Positions 12,203 through 23,012 of a stretch of 64,000 bases of DNA are shown piece by piece; position 1 is the stretch's first letter; each line of letters opens with the position of its first letter. The position numbers were made by a program, and so were the translations under genes. Below the pieces are notes generated by a model, which was given only the letters and a program-made list of their open reading frames with translations, had not been told where the DNA came from and did no database searches. This DNA is from Pilaira anomala (taxonomy: Eukaryota > Mucoromycota > Mucoromycetes > Mucorales > Mucoraceae). The stretch spans positions 558,001 through 622,000 of the forward strand of contig JAIXMQ010000011.1 in assembly GCA_025716855.1 (NCBI GenBank). Direction: 5' to 3'.

Positions 12203-13494
12203 TTATAATCCTTTTTCACAATTCAAACATCTCTGCCAGAACGTCAAAGAATGCTTTATCCAATTCTCGCAATCTTCTCTGCTGATGTGAAGTGATACGT
12301 TGCGAGTACGATCAGAGATTTTTCATTCTGCCTGACAGAAGATAAGAAGGATCGTTAGTTACAACAGTCTTCAGCTTGGACCAAAACTCTTCGATCGGAT
12401 TTAAAAAAAGGAGAATAAGGTGGCAGAAAGAGAAGTTTACAACCACGTTGCCCAACCCAATCTTCAATAAGTGCAGCCTTGTGAATAGATGCATTGTCAA
12501 GAACTAGATATTTGTAGCTCATGTTAGCCGCATCCAGTGTCTTGAGGACCTGCTTTATGTATTCAAGGAAGTCACTGCTGGTAGTACCTTTCCTCTTGGG
12601 GGCCTGAGATTTCTCACCAGTTCGAGTTCGTTTTACACTCCTAGCATCAAGCACAACTTCTTTTCTGGGTAATGTGATTAAACCACTTTTACAAATAGCA
12701 CCCAAGATGCTGACATTTGCTCCCTTCGTTTGAACATCAATTTTGCAAGGTGTTCCAGCCTCAGACTATCCATATGAGCGATCCATACTCCTGTTGTAAC
12801 CAGCTTCATCCAAGAATACACATTCATTCATAAAGTCTATGTTTTGGCTAACCCAGTATGCTACCGCATCTCGTCTTTCGGTAACAATTTCATCCGTGTT
12901 CCTGCCATAATATCTAGGAATGATACGCTTGTATGTTAGGCGACACTTCTTCTTCATGTGATTCGCTACTGATCTGAGGGTGATCTGTGTATCCCTAAAT
13001 TCTTTTGACAGGTGGTCTGTGACAGCTTCAACTGTCAATGTTGGCTCATTATCCAGCAGTTTAAAGATAAATACAGTATATTCGTCTTTGAGTATTGTGG
13101 GTCGTCCCTTTTCTTCTTTGATTGCGATAGAATCAGGGAACCCTTTTTCTGCTATTTCGCTTGTCATTTTATTCCACTGCTTAACTTTACGAATAGCTGC
13201 TGTTGACTTGGAGGGCCCTATCTTTCTACCCGCTTCACTGATAGACATATTCTCAAACTCTTCCAACAACAAATTAATCAAATTGACTATATTTGCTTCG
13301 TTCTTGGTAATGTATGATCCCCTTTCCTTCTTCACTACATCAAGGAAGGGCTCCTTGGAGTGAGGTTTGGTCTTCCTCTTAGCTTCTTTTCGTGATGCAT
13401 TTACTGCTGCAGTTTCTTCCCAGCCCATATATGATTGTATCATCACAGGTAATGTCTCATTGTCAAAATTGTATTCTTCCTTCATGTTAAGCAA
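12203..13494 (-). pseudogene. Tc1/mariner-like DDE transposase, broken
   Basis: The transposase is encoded on the minus strand from ATG 13492-13494. An N-terminal helix-turn-helix part (MSISEAGRKIGPSKSTA) is followed by a second DNA-binding part (GRPTILKDEYTVFIF). The catalytic core shows the first Asp (VFLDEAGYN), the second Asp (YLVLDNASIHK) and the Glu motif (LNPIEEFWSKLK), so all three acids are legible. The frame is broken by a TAG after RSYG (12766-12768), a frameshift at the A run near 12401-12410 between PPYSPF and LNPIEE, and another near 12320 before ISREDCENWIKHS. The element cannot make an intact enzyme. It is a typical dead copy. Confidence 0.85.
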
Positions 13495-13540
13495 TATGAA
13501 AAAAATTAAAGAAGAGAAAAAGAGAAAATTTGACCAATCC

Positions 13541-13684
13541 TCATTACATTTCTGTATTGGTGACCTATTTTCGTACTAAGTGACCCATTTTCAAAACAAT
13601 GAACCATTTTCGTCTTAGTGACCCTTTTCATTGCCTGACCCATTTTCAAATCAGTGATCCATTTTCATTTCAAACTGGCCAAAT
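13541..13684 (+). repeat. Subterminal array of TGACCCATTTTC-type words
   Basis: About six imperfect copies of TGACCCATTTTC (reverse complement GAAAATGGGTCA) are spaced 18-26 bases apart. They form the right inverted repeat of the Tc1-like element. Such arrays in other transposons bind transposase; here that is inference. Confidence 0.7.
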
Positions 13685-13937
13685 TTTTTTTTTTGGGCCA
13701 ACCTTTTTTCGTCGACTGTACCTTGATACTAACTCTTAACCAAGAATTGATCCGCATATGCCTTGAACATTAACAAATGCACTCGAACGAAGCGCGAGAA
13801 CCTGACATTACAATGTAAGCAAGAGACTGTGTATCCTATACGTATAAAAACAAAAGTGGTATTGATCTTTTGTTTCCTGTTATAAATCAAGGTTACAATC
13901 TAACTTAACATATCTTGCTACAGCGGTAGATATATCT

Positions 13938-14383
13938 ATGACAAAACCAGGAGACGTATGTAAAAAAACTAAAACAAGTCGAATATAGAGAATTAAACTA
14001 CTGAATTCTAGAATACCAAGATATCTACATCACCTAATTTGTCCCCTTTACTTCCACCTTATACAATGACAGGCCAGCAAATTCATAGATTATTATTTTC
14101 AGCAAATCAGTTATTTATGAATGACGAAGATTGGGAAATGATGTCCCCTTATCTACAGAAGCAAATTTATAATAAACCAATGATGATGCGTCCACAACAT
14201 CATCAATAACAACTGCAACCTCAATATAATAGTGGTATGAATAGCGTGGGTAGTAATAGTAGTAATAGTAGTAATAGTAGTAATAGTAGTAATAGTAGTA
14301 ATAGTAGTAATAGTAATATGTTGTCACCTCATCATCTTCATCATGCGACGTTAAAAAATAACCAAAATTTATATTATGGATGA
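13938..14383 (+). CDS. Small Ser/Asn-rich protein with in-frame TAA
   Basis: A two-exon model fits: MTKPGD (ATG 13938), donor GTATGT at 13956, acceptor TCTAG ending at 14011, then a Pro/Ser-rich segment (SPNLSPLLPPYTMTGQQI) and LLFSANQLFMNDEDWEMM. The frame meets TAA at 14207-14209 (after RPQHHQ). It then stays open in the same frame for 57 more codons with QLQPQYN, an SNS repeat and HHLHHATL, to TGA 14381-14383. Either the protein is 71 residues, or this allele has a CAA-to-TAA change, or readthrough occurs. An alternative start is the ATG at 14066. I recognise no domain; the composition suits a transcription cofactor, but that is a guess. Confidence 0.45.
14244..14312 (+). repeat. AGTAAT hexamer/AGT microsatellite
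   Basis: A run of AGT and AAT triplets (GTAGTAATAGTAGTAATAG pattern) lies inside the downstream half of the Ser/Asn-rich frame. On the other strand it would encode polyTyr, which is only a shadow. Confidence 0.8.
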
Positions 14384-14501
14384 TACTGCCATGATGATGA
14401 TGATGTATTCTTTGCCACATTAAGAAAAAAATTAAATAAAATTGATACATATTCAACCAACGCTCTTCATTTGTTCTTTTTCTTTTCCTCATATTCCCCT
14501 T

Positions 14502-14503
<2 letters not shown>

Positions 14504-14533
<30 letters not shown>
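14504..14533 (+). repeat. T30 homopolymer in SMP3 leader
   Basis: Thirty T end four bases before the SMP3 start codon at 14537, after a longer pyrimidine-rich stretch. It probably lies in the 5' UTR or core promoter. Confidence 0.9.
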
Positions 14534-14534
<1 letters not shown>

Positions 14535-14536
14535 AC

Positions 14537-16854
14537 ATGTTGAAAAAGACTGTACTGACAGTGTCAGTGTTATTATGGACTCGTTGGCTAATATCCTCTT
14601 TACCTGGGTATATTCATCCTGATGAGTTCTTTCAAAATCCCGAGATTACAAGTTCAAAAATATTTAACTTGGATGCCTTCACTCCTTGGGAATACTCTCC
14701 TGAACATGCTTCTCGTTCAATCGTTGCACCGTAATTTAATGACTTACTTTTCACCGTGTCATTTCTTAACGATCATCTATATAGTTTTCTTACGACAGGC
14801 ATTCCGTTTTGGCTGTTAAGCCTAATAACTTCAGAAGGAACTTGTAACTATGGAAAAAACATAAATATTCTTTTATATTTTTTGTCTTATTAAACCCAAA
14901 CCTAGTACCTACTTCGTATAGCTTATTTATGGCTGAACGCTTAGGTTCTTTTGTATTATCTCTCATTATAGGTTAGTCAATATTTACGCACAAAAAACGC
15001 GAACTACAACAAACTTTTCTAAAAAAATTAAAAATAGATTTATGCGTGTACAAATTATGTAAGCACGTTGGTAAGAAACCTACTTTACCAATGCTTTTAG
15101 TAGCTACGAGTCAAGTTACATTGGCTTACTATACACACCCATTCTCAAACTCATTTGAAAGTATTTTGCTCTGCCTCTGTTTATGCACTTACGCCGATTA
15201 TGTAGCAAAAGTAAAAAAATTAAAAAAAAAGTCGCATGATTAAATGCTTATACTAAAAGAAAATTAGCCTTCAAACAAACTGTCATTTTTATTAGGAGCC
15301 TTGTTTAGTTTAGGTGTATTTACCAGAATCACCTTTCCGCTATATGCTTTACCCATCGGTCTTGCTTATTTATATCAATCATACAGAACGTAAGTCTGAA
15401 CTATATCAATTCGTCTTCTTAATTTGACAGCTTTTATAAATATATAATATTAGGGGCAGCAATTTCAGTCAAACCATTAACTCTGTATTCCCGCTATTTG
15501 CTGGAATGTTTGCATTTGTTGTATTCTGTACTATTGCAGATTCAGTTTATTATGGCACTTTAACTTTCACCATCCGAGGCGAAAACTTTAAAGACGTAGG
15601 GCACGTTCTTTCTACTATATTTAATCCAATTGCTTTAGCTTCTGTTCGTTCAGAAGGTGGTATTGTCCTGACTCCTCTCAATAATTTGGTCTACAATTTA
15701 AATGTCGATAATCTAGCTCAACATGGAATTCATCCTCGCTACACTCATCTTCTTATTAATCTTCCTTTACTTTTTGGTCCCTTAGCTTTCCTTTCATTTT
15801 TGAATATTCCCAAGACATTTGCAAAAATTAACAATGATTCCACTGCTCATTTGTTTTATGGTATGTATGCGGTTATATGATAAATGCAACGAATAAATTA
15901 TTTAACCTTACTATATATAGTTTTTACAGGTGTCATATTTTCTGGTTTGATTGGTTTATCCATTATGCCTCATCAAGAAGCAAGATTTTTATGTCCATTG
16001 TTAGCTCCTTTGGTTATGGTTTATACTTGGAAGCAGACTAGATTATCAGCTACTTTCTGGGTTACTTGGTTTCTATTTAACATTATAACGACTTATGTCT
16101 TTGGTGTAATTCATCAAGGTGGTCTAATTCCTTCTATGGGTTTTCTTAGCCGTCAAACAAACGGTCTTCATGATTGCCATGTAGTGAAAAACGGCGACTT
16201 GGCTTGTAGTGTTGGAAATCCTAGTAAGTATGAATTTCGATAACTTGATACATGGAGCTCAAGGATTTTTTTTAGCTTTAAGAACCGACAATGGCCAATT
16301 CAATACCACAACGAATCTGGTCTTTTATAAGACATATATGCCACCTCATCACTTATTAGTAATTCCTACAGGTAATATCAATTTATAAACCCCTTGGTCA
16401 TATTGTAATAACGTATAATGAATTTAGAGAACGGAAATAATCATGTTAATATCCTTGATTTCGGAAGCGATCACGACCTTTTAGTTCAACAACTTGAAAA
16501 GTCAGCCGGCGTTTCCTTACGTCGCCACGAATCTGGTAAACCCGAAGTGGATTTTGCCAAGACAAAGAACCGCAGCAATTTTGAAAGGTATACATAAAAA
16601 GATAAATAATTACTAGGTTATAATGACGATGAATTTATTTATTTTTCGTATTCAGAACTCTTTTTATTACGCCAAGTTTTGTTACGCTTCCAAAGATTCC
16701 TCGTCATCGTTACATGCTTTTGACTTCAAATAGTCCACATATGAGCTTTGATGATATAGATAAAATGATGGAAAGAGCCTCGGAAACAAACTCACCTGAA
16801 AGTCAAATGCATTTGAACATATTTTTGATATTATCTGATAAAGATAATATTTAA
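14537..16854 (+). CDS. SMP3: GPI mannosyltransferase 4 (SMP3/PIG-Z family)
   Basis: This ER-membrane GT22 enzyme adds the fourth mannose to the GPI core from dolichol-phosphate-mannose; the step is essential in yeast. ATG is at 14537. The luminal first loop carries the catalytic HPDEFF motif at residues 27-32 ([13 protein letters not shown]). Further family marks after splicing are [41 protein letters not shown], the strongly conserved [17 protein letters not shown], and HQEARFL in the penultimate loop. About seven or eight introns are needed. Three early ones (ending near 14788, 14928 and 15040) are short and my joins there are tentative, because the unspliced frame meets TAA at 14732. The stop is TAA 16852-16854. 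It supplies anchors for wall proteins such as the ECM33-type protein in this window. Confidence 0.88.
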
Positions 16855-16917
16855 AAGAAAACAGAAAAAGTTTTTCTATTGCATATATTTGTTTTATTTA
16901 ATTGAATAAACATAACT

Positions 16918-17462
16918 TTAATCTTCGAAGCCTTCAATGAACTGATAAATACATAACTCATTATCAGGAGTTAATGAATCCACATTACAATTATCATCGT
17001 TATGTTCATTTTCCGCTTTATTACTTAACACATCCTCAAAAGTTAAAACGGATGAAGTTGATTCTTTTCTTAAAGATGTACTTGAATCATAATCAAGCAA
17101 TGGTTTCCTTCCCCAACATAAATGATAATTAAAAAAAGAATGCCGATCAATTGCTTCATTTACAATGTTATTGACCATCTCGTCATAGTTTTCAGAAGGT
17201 ATATCGTAACAATTTTCAAAGAACAGTCTGCGACTTTCAAATCCTAATCGAAGTGAGGTATCAACCATTTTTCCAGCTGTTCCAGGTAATCCAAAGTGAA
17301 GTTTTTTAACACGTCTATGCATATCCGTCATTTCTCCAACATTTTGCAAATATTCAAACATATATCTGGACCAAAGTACATTGACGCCATGTTTTTCTTT
17401 CATTAAACTGGGATCTACAACAATAAAAATAACACATGAATATGTTTACTTTAGATTCAAAT

Positions 17463-17532
<70 letters not shown>

Positions 17533-18492
17533 TTTAGCGAATATTTTACTAGAATATTCCCCCATTTCTTTAAGTATAGGATCCGCTTCCCTAAATTCAA
17601 CATATCCACCTGGTTTTAATACCCTTCTTATTTCTTTAATGATCAACTAAATAAAGTGAAATTAATACCGATAAAAATTAAAAAATTCAATTTTTTAACC
17701 ATACTGTCCAATCTGATTCAGAAAAACAAGTCGATACTTGTCTCATAAATACATAATCGAAGTGGACTTTAGGATAGGGTAACCCGTCAGGATGCAAGAT
17801 GTTGTACTGACAAAAGAAAGCATTCGGTGGTTTAACTGTCGTTGGAAAGCTAGGAGAAAAATCAATACCATAAAATTGACTGTTAGGAAATTCTGTGGCC
17901 ATTTCCAAGAGCCAAGTACCATTTCCACATGCAATATCCAATACTCTGGGTTGAGAAGGATATTCAAGACCTAAATTGCCACTACATGCGGAATTTCGTT
18001 TTGGTATAGATGTGTCTTTAAAAGGTCCTGATAATAAATCTCTGACAGGTGCTGAGAAATTGCCCCCAAAGATATATTTAAATAAAAAATGCTACATAAA
18101 GTAATCAATTCAGTCAAAAGTAGAGGAAGCTTTTTTTCTAGATAGAGTCTTTTTTTTTTTACCTCTTGTATAAGTCTATCTTGCTCTTCTTCGCCCAAGG
18201 GAACAACGTATTGTTTACAATAATTCTGATATTTTCCTTCATTTGACACGATTTCATCAATACGTTTATTACTGGACGCAATAGTTTCTCTACTCAAAAT
18301 GCGTGATAGAGGTGACATATCGTCTTCTGTGTGACCAATTGTTCTTTCGGTCTTATTATCAGCTGGTATAACTTTAATGCCTGGTATATTTGTATCTGAT
18401 GTATGTGTCTGTGTATCTGTGTCGGGTCCCGATACATGGCGTTTGAACTTTGGGAAACTCTTTCTAAGTTTTTTCGAGTGTGTGCTACCCAT
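16918..18492 (-). CDS. SAM-dependent methyltransferase with N-terminal myristoylation signal
   Basis: This is a class I methyltransferase (Methyltransf_25/UMTA-like). ATG is at 18490-18492. The first residues MGSTHSKKLRKSF match the N-myristoylation consensus (Gly2, Ser6, then basic residues). A disordered, Ser/Thr-rich head of about 100 residues follows. Splicing removes 18090-18161 and joins LIQE to HFLFKYIFGG. The SAM-binding motif is VLDIACGNGTWLLEMA, with the acidic end of strand 2 at FYGIDFSPSF and later motifs DYVFMRQVS and RRVLKPGGYVEFREADP. One intron begins GT and continues into 64 A on the sense strand. The C-terminus ends in an acidic Glu/Asp tail. The substrate is unknown. Membrane attachment is inferred from the myristoylation site. 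Confidence 0.82.
17466..17529 (+). repeat. T64 homopolymer inside an intron
   Basis: Sixty-four T on the plus strand. On the sense strand it is A64 starting directly after the GT of a 5' splice site. It is the longest homopolymer in the window and is prone to length error. Confidence 0.9.
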
Positions 18493-18740
18493 TTAAACAG
18501 AAAAAGCTCTTAAATTTGTGTGCGAGTATTACAGAGATATAAAAAAAAAAAAGAAGAAAAAGAAATTGAAAAAATGATTACAAAGATTCAAACCAAAAAG
18601 AAAAAACAAAATTCATGCTAAATGTAAGACATTTCCCAAAAAAAAAAAAATGAGTTTCAAATGTAAGCCTATAAAAAGTTCTTTATTTATCTTAATAAAA
18701 TTTATACTTCTTTTTTTTTCATACTTGTAAATAAAAAAAA
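18493..18740. promoter_or_regulatory. Shared divergent promoter
   Basis: 248 bases separate the start codons of the methyltransferase and trehalose phosphorylase, which point away from each other. The interval is A/T-rich with several A tracts on the plus strand (18540-18552, 18638-18650, 18731-18740). It must hold both promoters. No specific operator is recognised. Confidence 0.5.
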
Positions 18741-21176
18741 ATGCCACCTAATCCTGCTGGAGTACCTATTCGAAGAACTTCACGTAAGTTCTCTATTGCT
18801 CATGTTCCCATTCCTGTATATCTTGGTGTAGATATTGAAATCCGTAATGGAAACACCAGTTACTATTCAATTTCTGTTCACGATGGTATGTACAGTACCG
18901 ATTATTATGAAGGCGAACTTTTAGAACATGAAACCGAAAATAAAAGTAAAAAGGATATAATCGTTGAAGCTTTTACAAAGTTACATGAAATTGTTGATAT
19001 TTATGCTCTGGCTCAAAATTTTAAAGTACAACTCGTTGCTTGTTCTCATGATATTGGTGGCGATTTTTTGGGCGATATGGACACTGTTGACATTGAAGAA
19101 ATATCTACCATGTCTGAATATTGGCAACAATTAGACGCTCTTCCTTTCCGTGTTGAAACTCATGCAGGTACTTCAGATGAAAGAGCAAGTGCTGCTGTAA
19201 GAAAAGCTGTTATGTGGTAAAGTCCCTATTCTATTATTAATGATCAGAATATATTTTTTTTTAACCGTGATTAAATAATTAGGTTAAGTCCTAATTACCC
19301 TGGTAATCTTCCACGTATATCTGTCGGTTATCGTCATGAGGTATAGTTAACATTTCTTTTTTTTTTCGCCATCATATTGACGTTTTGTTTTTGCATATTG
19401 TACTACATTAGGTTGAAGGTAAGCAATTGACTATTTCACATGTCATTTAACACTATAACTAATATATGTATCAATAGTTGACTTTAATCATATCATTCAT
19501 ATGACTAAAAAGTTAGATTACAAAGCCACTGTATGTGAAGAAACATGGGACTTGTTCCAGAAAATGTGCGAGACCTTCAAGGAAAGAAATTTGAAAGTTT
19601 CATTTTTCAATTCTACACCTCAGGGTGGCGGGGGTAAAAATATTTTTCCAATTTGAGAAAACATGGGATTATTAATTTAGCGAAACTTTAATCTTTTTAT
19701 AGTTGCTTTGATGCGCCATGCCTTGTTACGTTTACTCCATGTTATGGGTGTCGATGTACACTGTAAGTTGATTATCATAGATACTTAATTATATTAGCCT
19801 TATTATTAATATATTTCATTCATATTAGGGTATGTTGCTCGTCCAAAGCCCGAGGTATTTGATATAACAAAGCGTAAATTCCATAACGTACTTCAAGGTG
19901 TAGCCGAACCGAGTATCCATTTGAATGAAGACGATAAACAGATATTTATTGACTGGTCAGATGATAATGTAAATAGATTTTGGTTAGACGATAATGGCCC
20001 CATTAAAACCTCGGATGTAATTATTATTGATGACCCACAAGGTAAAAAAAAAGTTGTTATATAGAATTCTATTATATATTCTAAGTTTTAAAAAACAAAG
20101 TTTCTGGCATTATTCCTCATATTCGTAAACATGCACCAAACACCAAAATAATCTTCCGATCTCATATTGAGGTTAGAGCGGATTTGATCAAGAACTATCC
20201 CACAGGCCCAACTGCTGAGACTTGGAACTTTTTGTGGAACTTCATTAAACAAGCTGATTTGTTTGTTGCACATCCTATAAAAAATTTCGTTCCGGAAATG
20301 GTCCCCTCTCGTAACGTTGTCTTGTTACCAGCTGCTACTGATCATTTAGACGGCTTAAACAAACATTTATCTCCTTGGTGTGTCACTTATTATCAATCTG
20401 TTTTCAATCGTGTATGTGTTGATTTTGGTGTCAATGAAGTTGACTGGTATAGACCTTATATTGTTCAAGTTGCTAGATTTGATCCTTCCAAGGGTATTCC
20501 TGATGTATTGGAAGCTTATCGTTTACTTAGAAGTAAAATGGATGGTGAATTTGAAGATATGAGAACGCCTCAACTTGTTATTTGTGGTCATGGTAGCATT
20601 GATGACCCTGACGGTTCCATCATCTTTGAGCAAGTACAGGATATAATCCAGTCTAAAAAATTCTCATTTATCTCTAGTGACATCATTGCAGTAAGACTAC
20701 CTGCTTCTGATCAGTTGCTTAATATGATTATGAGAGGTGCATATGTCGCACTTCAACTTTCCCACAGAGAAGGCTTCGAAGTCAAGGTAACTGAAGCTTT
20801 AGAGAAAGGTATTCCTGTTGTTGCATATGAAGCTGGTGGTATCCCACTTCAAATTAAGCGTGATATAAATGGTTTCCTGGTACCTATTGGTGATACTGTT
20901 GGTGTTGCTGACAAGCTATTAGAGTTATTCCGCAACCCTGAGTTGCGTGAAATCATGAGTCAAGCTGCTAAGAAAGGTGTTACCGAGGAATTCTTTACTG
21001 TTTGGAACGCAATGTCATGGCTTCATATGATTCTCGAATTGTCAAAAGACCAAGAAACTGTTGAACACCAAACTGGCGGACTCGATAACCCAAATATATT
21101 AGAAGCAACTGACTTGGGTAATCTACGTAAAGTATCCGACCTTTGGAAAGAGAAATACAATTACAAACAAAATTAG
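18741..21176 (+). CDS. Trehalose phosphorylase (retaining, GT4, ccg-9/TreT-like)
   Basis: This cytosolic retaining enzyme reversibly converts trehalose plus phosphate to alpha-glucose-1-phosphate plus glucose. In fungi the family is known from Pleurotus/Grifola and the Neurospora clock gene ccg-9. ATG is at 18741 and TAG ends at 21176, with about five short introns before 20100 and one long last exon. N-terminal region: YLGVDIEIRNGN and SISVHDGMY. GT-B features: FFNSTPQGGGVALMRH, VHWYVARP, RSHIEVRADL, and the C-lobe VQVARFDPSKGIPDVLEAY. The EX7E signature is HREGFEVKVTEALEKGIPV, followed by AYEAGGIP. Length is about 715-720 residues, normal for the family. It is not the TPS1 synthase type. 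It probably mobilises trehalose during growth or stress. Confidence 0.88.
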
Positions 21177-21241
21177 CTTGTTATATCTGCTTTATTATTA
21201 TTTGTGTAAATAAAAAAAAATATGTTTATGCAATAGCTTTA

Positions 21242-22789
21242 CTATAACTTTTCACTCGTAGACAAAGACTGTGGTGGTGGTGGTGGTGGTGGTGGTGGTG
21301 GTGGTGGTGGTGAATTACCCGTAGCTAAAGTACGAAGTAAAGTAGGATTTTGAGGTGTAGTAGATGGTGTCGTAGATGTTGTATGTCTTTTTTTAGCACC
21401 TTCTTTTAACCTTTCCCATCTTTCTCTATACTTCACCATAAGTGAAAGTTGCTTTCGATTTTGAGAACGAAGATTTCGATTGCTTTCTTCTAATACCTTT
21501 ATTCGACTAACTAAAATATTTTAAATCGTTTAATATCATATCATTTGGTACTTATTGAACTTACCAATTTCTGCTGTACTTGTGCCTAATGTACGAATGT
21601 TTTTAGTAAGCGCTGAACCTGTAATGGCAGACCGTGTCATAATTGTCGATTCTTGGGTTTGTAAAATACGCAAAGCTTGTTTATGAACATCGTTTTTAAA
21701 TTGAACAATGCTACTTTTCAGTAATGTACTATCAATCGATTTCTTCTCGAGGTTCTGTATTTGATTTGTTAGCTGTTGAATTTGTGCTTTTAACTGCTCA
21801 TTTTCTTTTATATAATCCCTAATACGCCCGTCATGGTTAGATCAGTCACTTTTAACTCGAACCTTATTTACCTTGAATCATCGTCTTCTTTTTGAGCTTT
21901 AGTACCGTCTTTTTGATCCTCTTCTTTATAAATAAAAAACGACTCGCTAATAGACGACATCTCTCTTTCTATTCGACTTGATTCTTCTTCGTTAATAGCA
22001 GCATCATATTTCTCTGTAGAATGATGTTGTATAATAGGTGTTGGATCATCATTTTCGTGTAAAGGTGTTGAAGCAAATGCTACTGGATTCGACAACTTAT
22101 CCATCATGGGTTCCACAACACCCCAAAACTTATTAAATGGATCTTCTGAGTCATCTTCCTACATTTTTCAAAAAAAAAAAAAAAATTACTTTGTTTGTTT
22201 ACTCTACTCTCTCTCTCTCTCTCAGATAAAAAAAAAAAAAGATCTCTTGAAAGTATACCTCATTTGACAATAATGCGAATGACTCGTTAATGGGTTGGCT
22301 TACTGTACTAGGCTCTAACTCACCCTTTTGAATAGCATAAATCTCTTGCTCTAACTTCCTCATGTCAAAGACTGTAGCTTCTTTAACGCGGCTTAGTTTC
22401 CGTTGAAGCTCTTCCGACTTTCTTAAATGAGTTCTCGTTAATAACTGTAGAGTATTTTTGGTCTATAAATAAAGAATAACATGAGTTTGTTGTCAAAAAA
22501 AATCTCTTACTGGTTATTACTTTACTTGAATATCGTTGGTATCCTTTAAAGCGTTTTTAAATTGAACTAAGAACCTCTTTTTAGTTAAGTTGACAGTATG
22601 AAGTATATTTATTGTAAACTTACTTGCTGCTTTATCGTGTGTGAGTTTTGCATTGTACCAATCTTCTTTTTCTTCGAAGTTTTCCGCCTTATTGGCTAGT
22701 TCATGGCCCTATTGATAAAAGTTAGTAAAGTTTATATATATTTGATAAACTCGTTACAGCTTTACCGCAATTGCTGAAGTTTTGATCAT
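21242..22789 (-). CDS. MIT-domain, coiled-coil protein (possibly Atg38/NRBF2-like)
   Basis: The gene has at least six exons. The likely ATG is at 22787-22789 (MIKTSAIA), spliced to GHELANKAENFEEKEDWYNA and KLTHDKAA, then KFKNALKDTND and LLTRTHLRKSEELQRK. This is a three-helix MIT-like pattern. The middle has EDPFNKFWGVVEPMMDKL and SNPVAFASTPL, an acidic region, then a long coiled coil (ENEQLKAQIQQLTNQIQNL) and a basic RYRERWERLKEGAKKR segment. The tail has Pro13 encoded by a CCA/CCG-type run. An N-terminal MIT plus a coiled coil is the plan of Atg38/NRBF2, an accessory subunit of the autophagy PI3-kinase complex; that name is inference. An upstream exon cannot be excluded, because the frame stays open before the ATG. 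Confidence 0.6.
21269..21313 (+). repeat. GGT trinucleotide run (polyPro on the minus strand)
   Basis: About 14 GGT triplets encode the Pro-rich tract of the MIT/coiled-coil protein on the other strand. The run is likely length-variable. Confidence 0.85.
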
Positions 22790-22913
22790 TTGCTTTACTT
22801 TGAAACTATATAAAAGAAAAATATCAGTTTGGGAGGGGGGGGGGGCTATACATATATATGCACAACACATTATCATGTGATTCTAAAAATGAGTATATCA
22901 GTGTCAGATAATA

Positions 22914-22979
22914 CAGCCAACAAATCTATGGAAATTAGCGTTTTCACAAAAATACATAATTGTCACTTTCAGAAAAATG
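22914..22979 (+). repeat. Left terminal inverted repeat
   Basis: 66-base left inverted repeat of the Tc1-like element, matching 25841-25899 in reverse complement with a few substitutions and a small indel (AATACATAATTG against AATAATTG). Confidence 0.8.
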
Positions 22980-23012
22980 ATCATTAATGTTTGTCGTTTT
23001 AAATATAATCCT

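Larger units (their letters stand above)
12121..13684 (-). mobile_element. Tc1/mariner-like element with unequal terminal repeat arrays
   Basis: Inverted repeats flank a decayed transposase. The left end (12121-12182) reads GAAATGAAAAAGGATCAC, then TTGAAAATGGGTCACCAATA. The right end, read in reverse complement, starts GAAATGAAAATGGATCAC and finishes GGTCACCAATACAGAAATGT. The right array (13541-13684) carries about six copies of a GAAAATGGGTCA-type word; the left carries two. The outer boundaries and TA target duplication are not certain; a CTGTA at 13716-13720 is a candidate right edge. Confidence 0.65.

Noticed and set aside
14115..14492. Minus-strand frame with a long Tyr run
   Set aside because: Antisense shadow of the AGT/AAT microsatellite; no start or exon support.
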